This document shows positions 35,064-44,185 of a stretch of DNA of 64,000 nt, one piece after another. Positions within the stretch are counted from its first letter, which is position 1; every line of letters starts with the position of its first letter. Made by a program: the position numbers and the translations under genes. Origin of the DNA: CAWHPS01 sp963831235 (GTDB taxonomy: Bacteria; Fibrobacterota; OXYB2-FULL-49-7; JAEUSG01); the NCBI GenBank assembly GCA_963831235.1, contig CAWHPS010000064.1, forward strand, positions 55,736 to 119,735, given 5' to 3'. The notes below the pieces were generated by a model. The model had not been told where the DNA came from, ran no database searches, and saw only the letters and a list, made by a program, of their open reading frames with translations.

Positions 35064-36788
35064 TCAAGTCGGGCGTGGACTACCCATCAGTTCAGGTAAT
35101 TCACGGCGCATACGACGACACTTTTCGCCGATTTTCTTACGCGCTTCTTCCTTGATTCCAATGGTCAGCAGTTGCATCAACTCTAGGGTAGTAAACAGTC
35201 CAAAGTAATTTTCTTTGAAGATAATAACGTGATTATCCGCGGGCAGCAATTCTCTCCTTACCGTTAAGGGGGTTTTTGCGTTGAACTCCTCTCGTCCTAT
35301 ACGGAAAAGATACAGATGAAGCAGGTTGTAGGCCAGGAACGTAAAGACGATCTGATTGACAACAAGTGACAAATCGCGGGAAGTAAAACTTGCCAAACCA
35401 CTGAAGCACTTGAGCTGCCGGTATCTTTCTTCAATAGATGTACGTAAATGATATCATCGTCCAGCCATGGGGGGATCTTTTATCTGCTTTGTACTGAGCA
35501 GTAACCATGTATTTTCGTGTCCATCAGCATAATGCTCCCTATTGGCAATAACGGTCAATGGCACGGTGCAGGTGGACCAACTGGTAAAGTTGCCGATAGC
35601 CGCAGCCTCTTTCTTTACAATGACGGTAGCGGGCGGTGGGGCCGGTTGTTCTGCTTTATTCTTTTCCAATGTTTCCTGTCTTTTTTGTTCTCTCTTTCTT
35701 ATAGCTATGGGCTTCAACCGCATCGGACCCGGCATCTCTTTTTCTTCCTTTGGTTCCTCGCAAACAACCCACTTGACATCAGGTCGTCCGAATAACGGCA
35801 TTGCGTCGGTATACACGTCCATATTTTTACGTACCGGAATGAGCGTGTCGATAGCATACTCCTTCTTGTTTCGTGAGATTTCTTTACCGTCAAGGAAGCC
35901 ACGGTCAAGAATCAATTCTTTTATGACTCCTTTTCCTACCGCTTTGATAAATTCCCTTAAAAGTTCGTAGAATAATGGGCATTCATGCTCTTCACCAGAG
36001 ACCACCCTGACGCCCACGAGAAGAAAATATTCCAGCTTGGCATTGGTATGCATCAGTGTGACCATTTTATAGCACCGTTTCCACTGGCAACGCACCTTGC
36101 GCTCGTCAGACATCTTATGGAAGTCTTCCTGTTTGACAGGGTGGTTGTTTTCATCAAAAAGCAAAAGTTTGGAACCTTCATAACTGGGATTGTCCGGGAC
36201 AAACAGGTACTTGGAATCGTTAAATTTTAATGCGATTGCCCTGGATGCGTCTCCGATGAAAATACCTTCCTTGTCAAAAGCACGCTGTGAGCGTAAAATC
36301 CGCGCAATATCGTTGTTAAACCACTGTGTCAACGCTTCCGCAGTGGTACCTTTGGCAAGCTTGCGAAGAAAATCCTGGTCGCAAGGTGTCTCGCGATCAT
36401 ATTCATTCTTATTATTGAACCCCTCGCAGGCCAGCGTGATGTCTTTGGTGTCTGGATGGTCTACCGGCTGGGCATTCTTTGGGAAAAAGGCGTTGAGCAT
36501 ACCCCCTGTCCGCACCACCATGGGATAGCCATGAAAACTGTGTACACCATGTAACCGCATCGTCAACTCGCTGGCAATATATAACCACAGGGGAACCTCT
36601 TCCTTCTTTCGAGGAGTAGGATATGTCTGCGCCGCCTGCTCAAGAATCTTTTTGGCTCCAATGTGCTTGAAAAATTCGGTCTCGAAAGCCTCGTTGGCCG
36701 CCTCAATATAATCAAACTCTCCCTCTTTTAATGCTTGCAAGACCATTGGCTTGTTTTCTTCAAATACGACCAGTTCCATTAATTCCAT
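35064..36788 (-). pseudogene. IS4/IS1634-like DDE transposase, interrupted by one in-frame TGA
   Basis: 575 codons if read through. The first part (35457-36788) has the catalytic Asp in GIFIGDAS and the second in LILDRGFLDGKEI. A single TGA (35454-35456) separates it, in the same frame, from YHLRTSIEERYRQLKCFSGL, which carries the catalytic Glu, and a hydrophobic C-terminal domain. Between GDAS and YLFVPDNPSYEGS lie 11 residues (RAIALKFNDSK) encoded by DNA identical to the end of the ISAs1 element at 4539. I recall relatives with GDASYLFVPDN contiguous, so this looks like an in-frame 33-bp insertion. The start could be 36788 or the ATG at 36779. Confidence 0.85.
36210..36243 (-). repeat. 34-bp segment identical to the left end of the ISAs1-family element
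   Basis: Read on the minus strand this begins CAGGGCAATCGCATTAAAA and continues through TTTAACGATTCCAAG, matching 4539-4572 base for base. It includes the whole 21-bp ISAs1 terminal repeat plus 13 internal bases. It lies inside the transposase gene of an unrelated IS and stays in frame. No second end or IS body is present here. Confidence 0.88.
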
Positions 36789-36801
36789 CCCTTTTGTTGG
36801 T

Positions 36802-37209
36802 TCATCTGTATTCCTCCCTTAATAACCGACCCAATTGATCCACAACAGCCAAAACTCTTGTATTCATCTGCCGTAATTCCCGAACGTCTTTCACAAACTG
36901 TCTGTACGCCGCCACTTTAACAGCCACAACTGGCGCATCTTTTGCACGTATCATAATCATTCCGCGTTTGCCAGCATGTGAAAAGGAAAGCGCGGGAAAC
37001 GGCCCATGCTTCTTCCCTCGTTGACAACAGCAATTGGTGCGCGTGCAGGTCTTATACACTTGATAATAGCTCCCTGCAACCAGAGGGCCGCCGTTCATCA
37101 GATGCCGGTATAATTCTTGTTGGGAATTTTGAATGATGCGTAGTTGTTGCCGGAGACGGCTGATCTCTTCTGACTCGTCTTTTTCTGGGCGTGCATTTCG
37201 ACTAAGCAT
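36802..37209 (-). CDS. DUF6788-like IS accessory protein
   Basis: 135 residues. An N-terminal coiled coil (SEEISRLRQQLRIIQNSQQE), then GGPLVAGSYYQVYKTCTRTN with a CCCQRGKKHGPFPALSFSHA block that could bind zinc, then a helical C-terminus ending LLREEYR. It is 13 bp upstream of the transposase gene within the IS and is probably needed for, or regulates, transposition. The layout is shared with the orphan at 9225-9554. Mechanism is not established. Confidence 0.75.
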   Translation of the reverse strand: MLSRNARPEKDESEEISRLRQQLRIIQNSQQELYRHLMNGGPLVAGSYYQVYKTCTRTNCCCQRGKKHGPFPALSFSHAGKRGMIMIRAKDAPVVAVKVAAYRQFVKDVRELRQMNTRVLAVVDQLGRLLREEYR

Positions 37210-37378
37210 GTTTGTATATTATTGTATTATGCAGACATGATTAGCAACTTATTTGTGCGCGCGTGTTAAAATCACACAAAAAATCAGATGGGATTAATTC
37301 TGGGGCTGGCTATCCCCGCCATCTTCATAGTGGGACGGGAGTTGGCAGGGAAAAACGTTTTTTAATGTCTGAATCGCA

Positions 37379-37686
37379 GAGAAAGCTAATAATAAGCTTT
37401 TTAAAAGCCTAAATAGCCTATGGTCAAGCTATTTGTGGCACTACATTTTAGCTTTTTGCTCGTCAAAAACAGCCCAAAATGCAGAAATTAGATCAGAGTC
37501 GCCATTTCGCGCATAGCCAACTGTCCAAGATGGGCCTTGCGCCAAGTGTATCAAATTGAAATTTATCTTCACCCAACAGGTGAACCATAGGCGCCTCCTA
37601 TTTCTGTGTCTGGTTCACTCTAAAATACATTTAATTCCATCATGGAATTCAGTTTCAACTGATGAATTTAGGTTAAATATAAGCGC
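37379..37686. other. Intergenic region with no supported feature
   Basis: Between the IS right end and the stop of a T9SS-secreted protein. Only short frames occur (one of 62 codons rightward with no recognisable content). An AGGTGAACCATAGGCGCCTCC block with weak symmetry lies at ~37580, but no clear terminator with a T-run. Confidence 0.5.
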
Positions 37687-39966
37687 CTATCTCAGTAATG
37701 TCAACATCCGTGTAATCACTATCCGTTTATCCGCCATTGCCTGACAGAAATAGACTCCCGTTGCCACTCTCTCGTTGTCAAGCCCCGTCCCATTCCAGAC
37801 CAGATTGTGCACACCTGATGATGTTTCACCCTGCCTTATAACCTTGACAATCCGGCCGTTCGAATCATATATCCTGACAATCACATTGCCTTTTACGGCA
37901 AGATTCAGCGTTATGTTTATGCTCGATGTAAAGGGTGCCGGATAGACGCCAAGCTCCATCCTGTTGTTTATCGGCAGAACCTTTACCATTTCATTTTTAA
38001 CATTGCTTAAAGAATCATCCGGTTCAAACATGATGCTGTAAAGCCCCAGACTGTTATCAGAATTGCCCTTTAGTGTTATCTTTTCATTTGCATTGAATTT
38101 CTTTGTATAAATCACATAAGAGCCCAGTGTATCCCCGTTTTGCTGCCAGTTGGCCCGCATCCATGCAGGATTGTCGGCTTCATGCACTGAATATGCTCCA
38201 AGATATACCCTGATTGGCCTATTGACTGTAAAGGTCAGATAATCAGTTACTTCAGAAACATTTAAATCCTCAGTACACTGTACAAGGTAGGGAAGCCCCC
38301 GATATTCATAAGGCACATCGTGGAAACAGTGTTCATAAAATCCCGACCACTCCAGTTTTTCCTCTTTAAGTATGTCCCAGTAAACCCTGCACCAATACGT
38401 ATGAGGAGCCACCATGTCTGTACCGCGTATTGCTGTTATTGCGCATGAAGTCGAAGTGTTTGTATTTGCTGATACAGCGATATCTTTTGCGCCAATCACA
38501 GTAATCATTCCATTTACCGCACTGCCAAGAGAGGATGTGGCAAGACTTACCGTATTGGAATCCGTAAGCACGGCTGACTGCACGGTGACATTGTTGTCTA
38601 AGGTGTAATTAGAGGGTGTCTGCGCCAAGGTTCTGTCAATATTTTCGGAAAACTGAACAAGAACCGAATTGTCCGTAAATGAATATGCCCTTAATACAAC
38701 AGGAGCAGAAACGTCAACCAAAGTGTGGAATGTTCCTTCTGCAGGTGAAGAAACCCTGACTCCGTCATCCTTGGAATAAACCTTGTAACTGTAGTCCGTG
38801 TTTTCCGTCAGTGCGGTATCAGTAAATTCTGTTCCGGTTATTGTTACAACAGTGTCTCCATCGCGTACCACGACATACCATTCCGGCATATCGCCGTCAC
38901 TTGCAGCTTGGGATGGTGCATTCCAATTCAGTGTAATCTGTTTGTCTGTAATAACCCCTGCATGAAGTCCTGCGGGAGGTTTGGCAGGGATGGTATCAAG
39001 CACCCAGCCCTGATAATAACCCCATACACTGGCATACCTTCCTCCGGATTTCTTTGCAATCAGCCGGTACCTGTCGGTCTTGAAATTCCACAGGTATGAA
39101 CCGCCGTCGGTAATATGAAACATAATCATGTTGTTGACGTGCCGTGAAAACTCCAGCATCCATACAGCTTCTCCTGTGGGAACAGTGCCAAGCCAGAGTG
39201 CTGGCATAATGGAATAGACTGCTCCTGAAACGAAATTATGTATTAGTGTTGCACCATGCGAACCTCCGATATCGCATATAAAGTCTCCATTGATGGAAAT
39301 TCCTGCCTGACAATTTCCCTTACTTCGACCACCCTCGAAACCTGTTGCCAAATCAAAACTGACAACGCTGTTTTCCTCTTTGCCGCATGTAAAGCATCCG
39401 CGCTTGCCGTCCGAGGACATGTTTCCCCAGTGCAGTTCATAATTGGTCGTATCAAATTCATGGGCATAATTGCCTACAAAATTCAGAAGAGTATCCTTTT
39501 TCATTGTTCCAAGATTCAAACGGAGTACCCTATGCGTTCCACATGCCGGATAGTAAATGCAATTATCGGTGTCCCAGGTAAACTGATCAGCGCTTTCGTT
39601 TCCTGCATAGTTCGGTACTGTAAGACGGACCTGTTTTGTAAAAAGATTAATAATAAAAAGCGTGTCTTTAATTACATATTTTCTATTAATGGGATCGTCC
39701 CAATTTATCCAATCATGAAAGCCACGGCGGAACACTATTTCCCTGCCATCAGGGGAAAATGTGGGACCGCCACATTTCCCTCGGACAAGCGTATCCGTCT
39801 TTCCTGAAAACGCATCAAGCAGGACAATATCCCCTTCTGTCCAACCATGGAACCCTCCGCCACCATCCTCCGAAGAGGTAAGAACAAAGGTCCCTGACAT
39901 GCGGCCATAGCCGACTCCGAATACCAGTAAAACAATTGCGCATAGACAAATAAGTTTGCTTGACAT
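37687..39966 (-). CDS. T9SS-secreted multidomain protein: TolB/PD40-like propeller, fibronectin III, SbsA-type Ig, sorting domain
   Basis: 759 residues from the ATG at 39966 (GGAGG four bases upstream). The signal peptide is LICLCAIVLLVFGVGYG. Residues ~25-335 are propeller-like (GGPTFSPDGREIVFRRG, the PD40 signature). A fibronectin III domain follows (PPAGLHAGVITDKQITLNWN to TDYSYKVYSKDDG), then a bacterial Ig-like domain (VVLRAYSFTDNSVLVQFSEN), a ~130-residue carbohydrate-binding-like region and a T9SS type A tail (VYPAPFTSSINITLNL, VRIYDSNGRIVKVI, ending TRMLTLLR). It is probably exported to the cell surface; the substrate is unknown but polysaccharide is likely. Confidence 0.85.
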   Translation of the reverse strand: MSSKLICLCAIVLLVFGVGYGRMSGTFVLTSSEDGGGGFHGWTEGDIVLLDAFSGKTDTLVRGKCGGPTFSPDGREIVFRRGFHDWINWDDPINRKYVIKDTLFIINLFTKQVRLTVPNYAGNESADQFTWDTDNCIYYPACGTHRVLRLNLGTMKKDTLLNFVGNYAHEFDTTNYELHWGNMSSDGKRGCFTCGKEENSVVSFDLATGFEGGRSKGNCQAGISINGDFICDIGGSHGATLIHNFVSGAVYSIMPALWLGTVPTGEAVWMLEFSRHVNNMIMFHITDGGSYLWNFKTDRYRLIAKKSGGRYASVWGYYQGWVLDTIPAKPPAGLHAGVITDKQITLNWNAPSQAASDGDMPEWYVVVRDGDTVVTITGTEFTDTALTENTDYSYKVYSKDDGVRVSSPAEGTFHTLVDVSAPVVLRAYSFTDNSVLVQFSENIDRTLAQTPSNYTLDNNVTVQSAVLTDSNTVSLATSSLGSAVNGMITVIGAKDIAVSANTNTSTSCAITAIRGTDMVAPHTYWCRVYWDILKEEKLEWSGFYEHCFHDVPYEYRGLPYLVQCTEDLNVSEVTDYLTFTVNRPIRVYLGAYSVHEADNPAWMRANWQQNGDTLGSYVIYTKKFNANEKITLKGNSDNSLGLYSIMFEPDDSLSNVKNEMVKVLPINNRMELGVYPAPFTSSINITLNLAVKGNVIVRIYDSNGRIVKVIRQGETSSGVHNLVWNGTGLDNERVATGVYFCQAMADKRIVITRMLTLLR

Positions 39967-39998
39967 TGTTCCTCCGTTTGTAAACCAACACACCCATG

Positions 39999-40131
39999 CC
40001 CTTCCCTTTTTCTTGGGGGAAAAAGGGAAGGGTTCAAAGACACGATTAATATTCATTAGTTCTTATGTCCTGTATTCTCTTTCTGTTCCCCCTTCCCTTT
40101 TTTCCCCCAAAAAAAAGGAAAGGGGTTAGGG
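39999..40131. repeat. Pair of extragenic hairpins upstream of the secreted-protein gene
   Basis: First: CCCTTCCCTTTTT (39999-40011) pairs with AAAAAGGGAAGGG (40020-40032). Second, at ~40090-40131: CCCCTTCCCTTTTTT pairs imperfectly with AAAAAAGGAAAGGGG. Both resemble the CCCCTCTCCC-type repeats elsewhere in the window. The first lies just upstream of the start at 39966, the second just after the stop of the preceding relic. They may act as terminator/spacer elements. Confidence 0.6.
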
Positions 40132-40140
40132 GTTGGTTTC

Positions 40141-40710
40141 CTATTGCACCAACAACAACTTGACGGTTCGCGCAAACCCCGGCTCCTGCATACAGCAGAA
40201 ATAAATGCCGTTGCCGAGCGTGCGCCTGTTTCCATTCGCCCTTCCGGTGAATTGCGCGGTGTGTACCCCGGCCGCAAACAGCCCTTGTGCCAATGTTTGC
40301 ATCAGCCGCCCGTTCAAGTCGTATATCCGTATGGAGACCTTATATTTTTCACCATCCGTTGACTTTGGAACATTGAATTTTACAAGTGTGACAGACGGAA
40401 AATGGATTTGGAATTGATGTTAGGCCGAAGTTAATGAGAGAGGGCTGAAACATTTCAATGGCCGATGTTGTGTCCGTATTGTAGATTTCAAGTTCGGCAA
40501 GCTGTAAACGACACATTTTTAGAATAACCGCCTTTTTCCAGGTCTTGCCCTGCACATTCGCTGAAACAAGATATGCTCCGCTGGCATACCCAGCCCCATT
40601 CCAGACATATTCGTATTGCGCGGAACAGCCGGCTCGTTTAATACTGGACGGAGTAAGCGCTGCAATGAGCCGTCCCTGCATATTGAATATCCTGATGCCA
40701 GGATCTCTTT
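40141..40710 (-). pseudogene. 3' remnant of a T9SS-secreted protein with two sorting-domain-like segments
   Basis: From 40710 the frame reads GIRIFNMQGRLIAALTPSS, VWNGAGYASGAYLVSANVQG and KTWKKAVILK, a full T9SS-type tail, but with no stop there. It runs on to FGLTSIPNPF, then after a one-base shift near 40400 a second tail follows: VTLVKFNVPKSTDGEKYKV, IRIYDLNGRLMQTLAQGLFA, LGNGIYFCCMQEPG and a final VKLLLVQ. The upstream part is missing; an intron-derived reverse transcriptase fragment abuts it at ~40708. Its likely 5' part is at 41586-42190. Confidence 0.75.
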
Positions 40711-41411
40711 TCGAACCATAAATCCAAAGCGTAATGCAGGTACACATTCGACAGTATCGGTGAAACGATGGCCCCTTGTGGCGCCCCTTCCTCACTGGCG
40801 TGGGTCAATCCGTCTTCCATGATTCCCGCGTTCAACATCCGCGTTATCAATCGCAACAAACGCTCGTCTCCTATCCTATGCCTGAGAAATTTTCCTAACC
40901 ATTCCCAGTTCAATCGGTCAAAGAAACTCCGAATGTCCGCTTCTACTACATGGTTGATTCGCCTCTGTTGAATCGTCTTTCCTATCGCATCAATACACTG
41001 GTGCGGACTGCGGTTCACACGGTAACCGTAACTGCACTCTAAAAACATCGGCTCGTATATCTGTTCGAGAACTCTCTTCACCGCCATTTCCACTATCTTG
41101 TCTTCAAATACACTAATCGCCAGCGGCCGCCCTTTCTCGCTGCCCGGTTTTGGTATGTACGAACGCCGCTTGGTCTGGGGTACGTATCCCATTCGCTTCA
41201 ACCGTGCCGAAAGGTCCAGCAAGTTCTCTTCCAGATTCCTTCGATACTCTTCCTTCGTTACACCATCAATCCCTACGGCTTTGGTTCCATCGAGACTTTC
41301 AAAACATGAACGCAAGTTGTCCACATCCGTCACATGGTGATACAATGTTGTCAACACATCTTTAGGATGCTTCTCAACATACGCCCTTACCCGTATCAGT
41401 TCAGTTGCCAT
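40708..41411 (-). pseudogene. ltrA: Group II intron reverse transcriptase/maturase, N-terminal fragment
   Basis: About 234 codons of an RT of LtrA type: AVGIDGVTKEEYRRNL, RRSYIPKPGSEKGRPLAI, FLECSYGYRVNRSPHQC, VVEADIRSFFDRLNWEWL (first catalytic Asp), APQGAIVSPILSNVYLHYAL then DLWFEK. The sequence then switches abruptly to the T9SS relic, before the catalytic YADD box, thumb, maturase and endonuclease domains. The open frame continues to 40638 only by chance. It cannot be active. Confidence 0.9.
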
Positions 41412-41585
41412 TATGCTTCATCCCTTGCATGATGATAATGTCTCCCTTTTCACGGACGACCTCCTGTGAGACGCTTCGCTCATCAGGTATTCATCAATCG
41501 CTCCTTTACGGCAGGTAGCCGTGAAGAAACGAATGGAAAATACTTTAAAGTTCAAATCGGAAAAAACACAAAGCATATTTATCTC
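41412..41585 (-). other. Probable group II intron RNA remnant upstream of the RT fragment
   Basis: These 174 bases between the secreted-protein 5' piece and the RT start carry no gene. A segment on the minus strand (GGCTACCTGCCG, then GCGAAGCGTCTCACAGG) resembles the leader found before bacterial RT frames. It is far too short for domains I-III of a complete intron, so the 5' end is deleted too. The exact intron boundary was not found. Confidence 0.4.
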
Positions 41586-42190
41586 TCAAATTAACAGTGT
41601 GTTACATCGATTGCCTGATCCAACGTTGGGACAGCAGTGATACACTACAATATTCGTGTCTTTATCATTTCTAGCCATAAAAACAACAGTTGAATCATTT
41701 TTGGAGATATTTCCCTCTGAAGGCCTCATTCGGATTGTATCATAATCTGCAAAATTGTACAGCGTTGTGCGACCTCCTGTTGTTGCATTAATACTCACAA
41801 ACTTATTACCAAGAATCATAAACATCTTGTTTGGATCCTTGTATGACCATTGGGCCTCACTAGACATGAAGAAGCTTGTGCGAATCTGATATGTCTTTCC
41901 ATCCAAAATCCAATTCCTGATTTTGATCAGCGTCTGGTCGCAGTTCCAGGACTGGTACTTGGAGTAATGATGTCTAACATCGGCGGCCCCAAAAACCGCG
42001 CTGTCCGTAATACGGATGATTTCCGTTCCGAAAGCAGGATCCGTAACGGGTGTCAGATAATCGGGCCTTGAGAGACCCGGCACAGCGACTGTTCGATAAG
42101 GTTCGTCTGGTGGATAGGTTTGATGGTCAAACCCACGACACAAACCATTGCCGCGGATAATAAGGATTTTGATAGGATATGTTTTTCCAA
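41586..42190 (-). pseudogene. 5' remnant of a secreted protein (propeller-like), frameshifted and truncated
   Basis: A TTG at 42190 (AAGGGG eight bases upstream) starts a signal-peptide-like stretch, ILSKSLLSAAMVCVVGL. The mature part is in another frame from 42143: YPPDEPYRTVAVPGLSRPDY, TPVTDPAFGTEIIRITD and GGRTTLYNFADYDTIRMRPS. The two frames differ by one base near 42145. PDYLTPVTDPAFGTEIIRIT is typical of the N-terminal blade of secreted lyase/propeller proteins. Coding is lost at ~41600 near the intron remnant. It probably was one gene with 40141-40710. Confidence 0.7.
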
Positions 42191-42232
42191 GTCAATCCCC
42201 TTTTTATTACTGCTTGATGTTTTCAATAAAAC

Positions 42233-44185
42233 TTATCTTACCAAAACGATCTTTTGCCTGAATTCCACTCCAAGATTTTTGAGCTTGACAATATATACCC
42301 CGGAGGCTTGTCCCGATGCATCCCAGACTGCTTTGTTATTGCGAAACTGCTCTGTCAAATCCACGACCCTCCTGCCCAGACAGTCGTAAACCTGAATAGT
42401 GCTTGCAGATTTCATTCTTCCAACAAGCCTGATGGATACACGACCATTGAAGGGAGGGGATTCAATGATAAGGCGTTGTAATGGCGCATCTTCAGAATTT
42501 GATGTTGCGTTGACGCCCGTTGAGCCGCAATCCTCAATGGTGACAGATTGAGGTAACGAGGTTGTGCCATAATATGCGCTCGTATTAATGGTAACCGTAT
42601 CATGTTTTATTGACTCGGCCACACTATCGGTTAAAACAAAAAACGTATCCGTTTGTGAATAGCTTCCCTGGGGAATAATGATAAAACCGCTCATTCTGCT
42701 ATAATCAATGCCTTGGATGCCGCTTCCTGCTATAGAATAAGATATTCCGAGCGGATAGGTAACATTGCTGCCTGCTGCTCTGTAGATATTTAATAAGCTG
42801 TTGGTGGTGTTACATTCAATTAAATTACCGCCAGCAGCATAAGAAACAGTAGTTGTAGGTGCAGATGTAAATTTATTAAAATCAAATATACAATCGGAGG
42901 CAGGAGAACCGCCGCCCCGAGTAACATTATATGATACATTATTAGGATTAATAACAGTAAAATTATTGAACTGCACATTACCCATTCCTGCAGAGGTCGC
43001 ATCTTCGCCATATGAGTCCAGGAAATTATACGCAGTGCCATACGAAAGTAAGCAGTTATTGAATACAGCCCCTCCAAAGCGAGGGCACGCATTATAATAA
43101 TCCGTTACTTCGACCCAGATTGGATTATTATAAGTGTTGGCGGTGTTTTGTGACACGTCCTTAAAAACGCAACTGTTGAAATTCGCCTGATATCCGTATG
43201 CAATTTTACGCACATAAACAGCTGTCCATTGGCTGTTTTCTATCATACAGTTGTTAAAACTAACAGCGCCTGTAACCGCATTTGCTTTGCCGTTATCTCC
43301 AAGAATGATTTCACACGCTACATAGGCATTTGCCGTTGTGTGATTATCGCTTAAATAGCAGTTGCTAAATGTAACATCCAGCGGCAGGGAGGTGTTATTG
43401 AGATTCAAAACAGCAATGCCTATAGCTGAGCCGTTATTGCCAGTAAGCCTGCACTTGTCAAAAACAATATCAACGAGCAGCTCGGTACTGTCATCGGGCT
43501 CCAAGTCTATCCCGAATTCCGGGAGCGTGCCGATGGTATTTGTAAACCAGCAATGCTCAACTCTTAAATGCTGAGCCGAAATAACAGAGATTCCCTGACG
43601 ATGATGGTTATCGCACCACAAATCCTTTAATAAAATATTTTCGCAATAATTCTGGGGATTGTAGTTGGGATGAAATCCAATATAAACGCCATCACCCCCG
43701 CTATCCATTATTTTAAATCCAAACACCTGCACGTTTGTGCAGCTGTTTAAAGACAATGTCGATCTCCATTCACCGGCGGCATAAGGTGGTTGTGTGTAGT
43801 CAGCTTTTCTCATTTTAAGCGTAGCACCATATCCCACGAGTTTTAAATTTAATGCTCCATTGAATCGAAGCAAACAATCGCTTGTTCCTGAAAATGAACC
43901 CGCTTTTGCTTGCAGCACAACACCATTTTCGAATAGGATGATTTTGTTAGTGACGTCCCAAAACAATGCGGGAGTAATAATCCAATCACTCGCTTGCTTA
44001 TCAATAACAATCGTATCGTAAGAAGAATTAATCGCATTTTTAAAAGCCGTCGTGGCATCGGTATCATTCCATCCGAAGGTGGAGGCCTTGATGTGGGTGG
44101 CGCAAGCGCCGGAAACAATGACTAAAATCACCAGACATGACAATTGCAATGTTGTCCCGCCTTTGAGATGATGAGACACTTTCAT
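42233..44185 (-). CDS. T9SS-secreted right-handed parallel beta-helix protein (pectate-lyase-like fold)
   Basis: 650 residues from the ATG at 44185 (an in-frame ATG is at 44191; neither has a strong ribosome site). The signal peptide is LQLSCLVILVIVSGACATHI. The start of the mature protein (STFGWNDTDATTAFKNAINS) is the glycan-lyase/pectate-lyase-3 entry motif. Many beta-helix coils follow (LLKDLWCDNHHRQGISVIS, VSFNNCMIENSQWTAVYV). The T9SS tail is TIQVYDCLGRRVVDLTEQF, ASGVYIVKL, ending RQKIVLVR. Likely a polysaccharide-acting surface enzyme; the substrate is unknown. Confidence 0.85.
   Translation of the reverse strand: MKVSHHLKGGTTLQLSCLVILVIVSGACATHIKASTFGWNDTDATTAFKNAINSSYDTIVIDKQASDWIITPALFWDVTNKIILFENGVVLQAKAGSFSGTSDCLLRFNGALNLKLVGYGATLKMRKADYTQPPYAAGEWRSTLSLNSCTNVQVFGFKIMDSGGDGVYIGFHPNYNPQNYCENILLKDLWCDNHHRQGISVISAQHLRVEHCWFTNTIGTLPEFGIDLEPDDSTELLVDIVFDKCRLTGNNGSAIGIAVLNLNNTSLPLDVTFSNCYLSDNHTTANAYVACEIILGDNGKANAVTGAVSFNNCMIENSQWTAVYVRKIAYGYQANFNSCVFKDVSQNTANTYNNPIWVEVTDYYNACPRFGGAVFNNCLLSYGTAYNFLDSYGEDATSAGMGNVQFNNFTVINPNNVSYNVTRGGGSPASDCIFDFNKFTSAPTTTVSYAAGGNLIECNTTNSLLNIYRAAGSNVTYPLGISYSIAGSGIQGIDYSRMSGFIIIPQGSYSQTDTFFVLTDSVAESIKHDTVTINTSAYYGTTSLPQSVTIEDCGSTGVNATSNSEDAPLQRLIIESPPFNGRVSIRLVGRMKSASTIQVYDCLGRRVVDLTEQFRNNKAVWDASGQASGVYIVKLKNLGVEFRQKIVLVR

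Larger units (their letters stand above)
34838..37378 (-). mobile_element. Insertion sequence with DUF6788 accessory gene and a DDE transposase (IS4/IS1634-like)
   Basis: Terminal inverted repeats TGCGATTCAGACA at 34838-34850 and its complement at 37366-37378 are perfect over 13 bp and weaker for another ~20 bp. Inside, on the minus strand, are a DUF6788 gene and a transposase gene broken by an in-frame TGA. The 226 bp between the left end and the transposase stop are noncoding. I found no flanking target duplication, so an end may have moved or mutated. Family assignment is from the two-gene layout and transposase motifs only. Confidence 0.8.

Noticed and set aside
33691..35456. TGA recoding as tryptophan or glycine to explain two in-frame TGAs
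   Set aside because: Many intact genes in the window (istA, rhaEW, PHP, atpF) end in TGA at the expected family length, so a genome-wide reassignment does not fit.
35454..35456. Transposase as two separate proteins (444 and 110 residues)
   Set aside because: The frame is continuous across the TGA and the third catalytic residue lies after it, so this is one gene with a nonsense codon.
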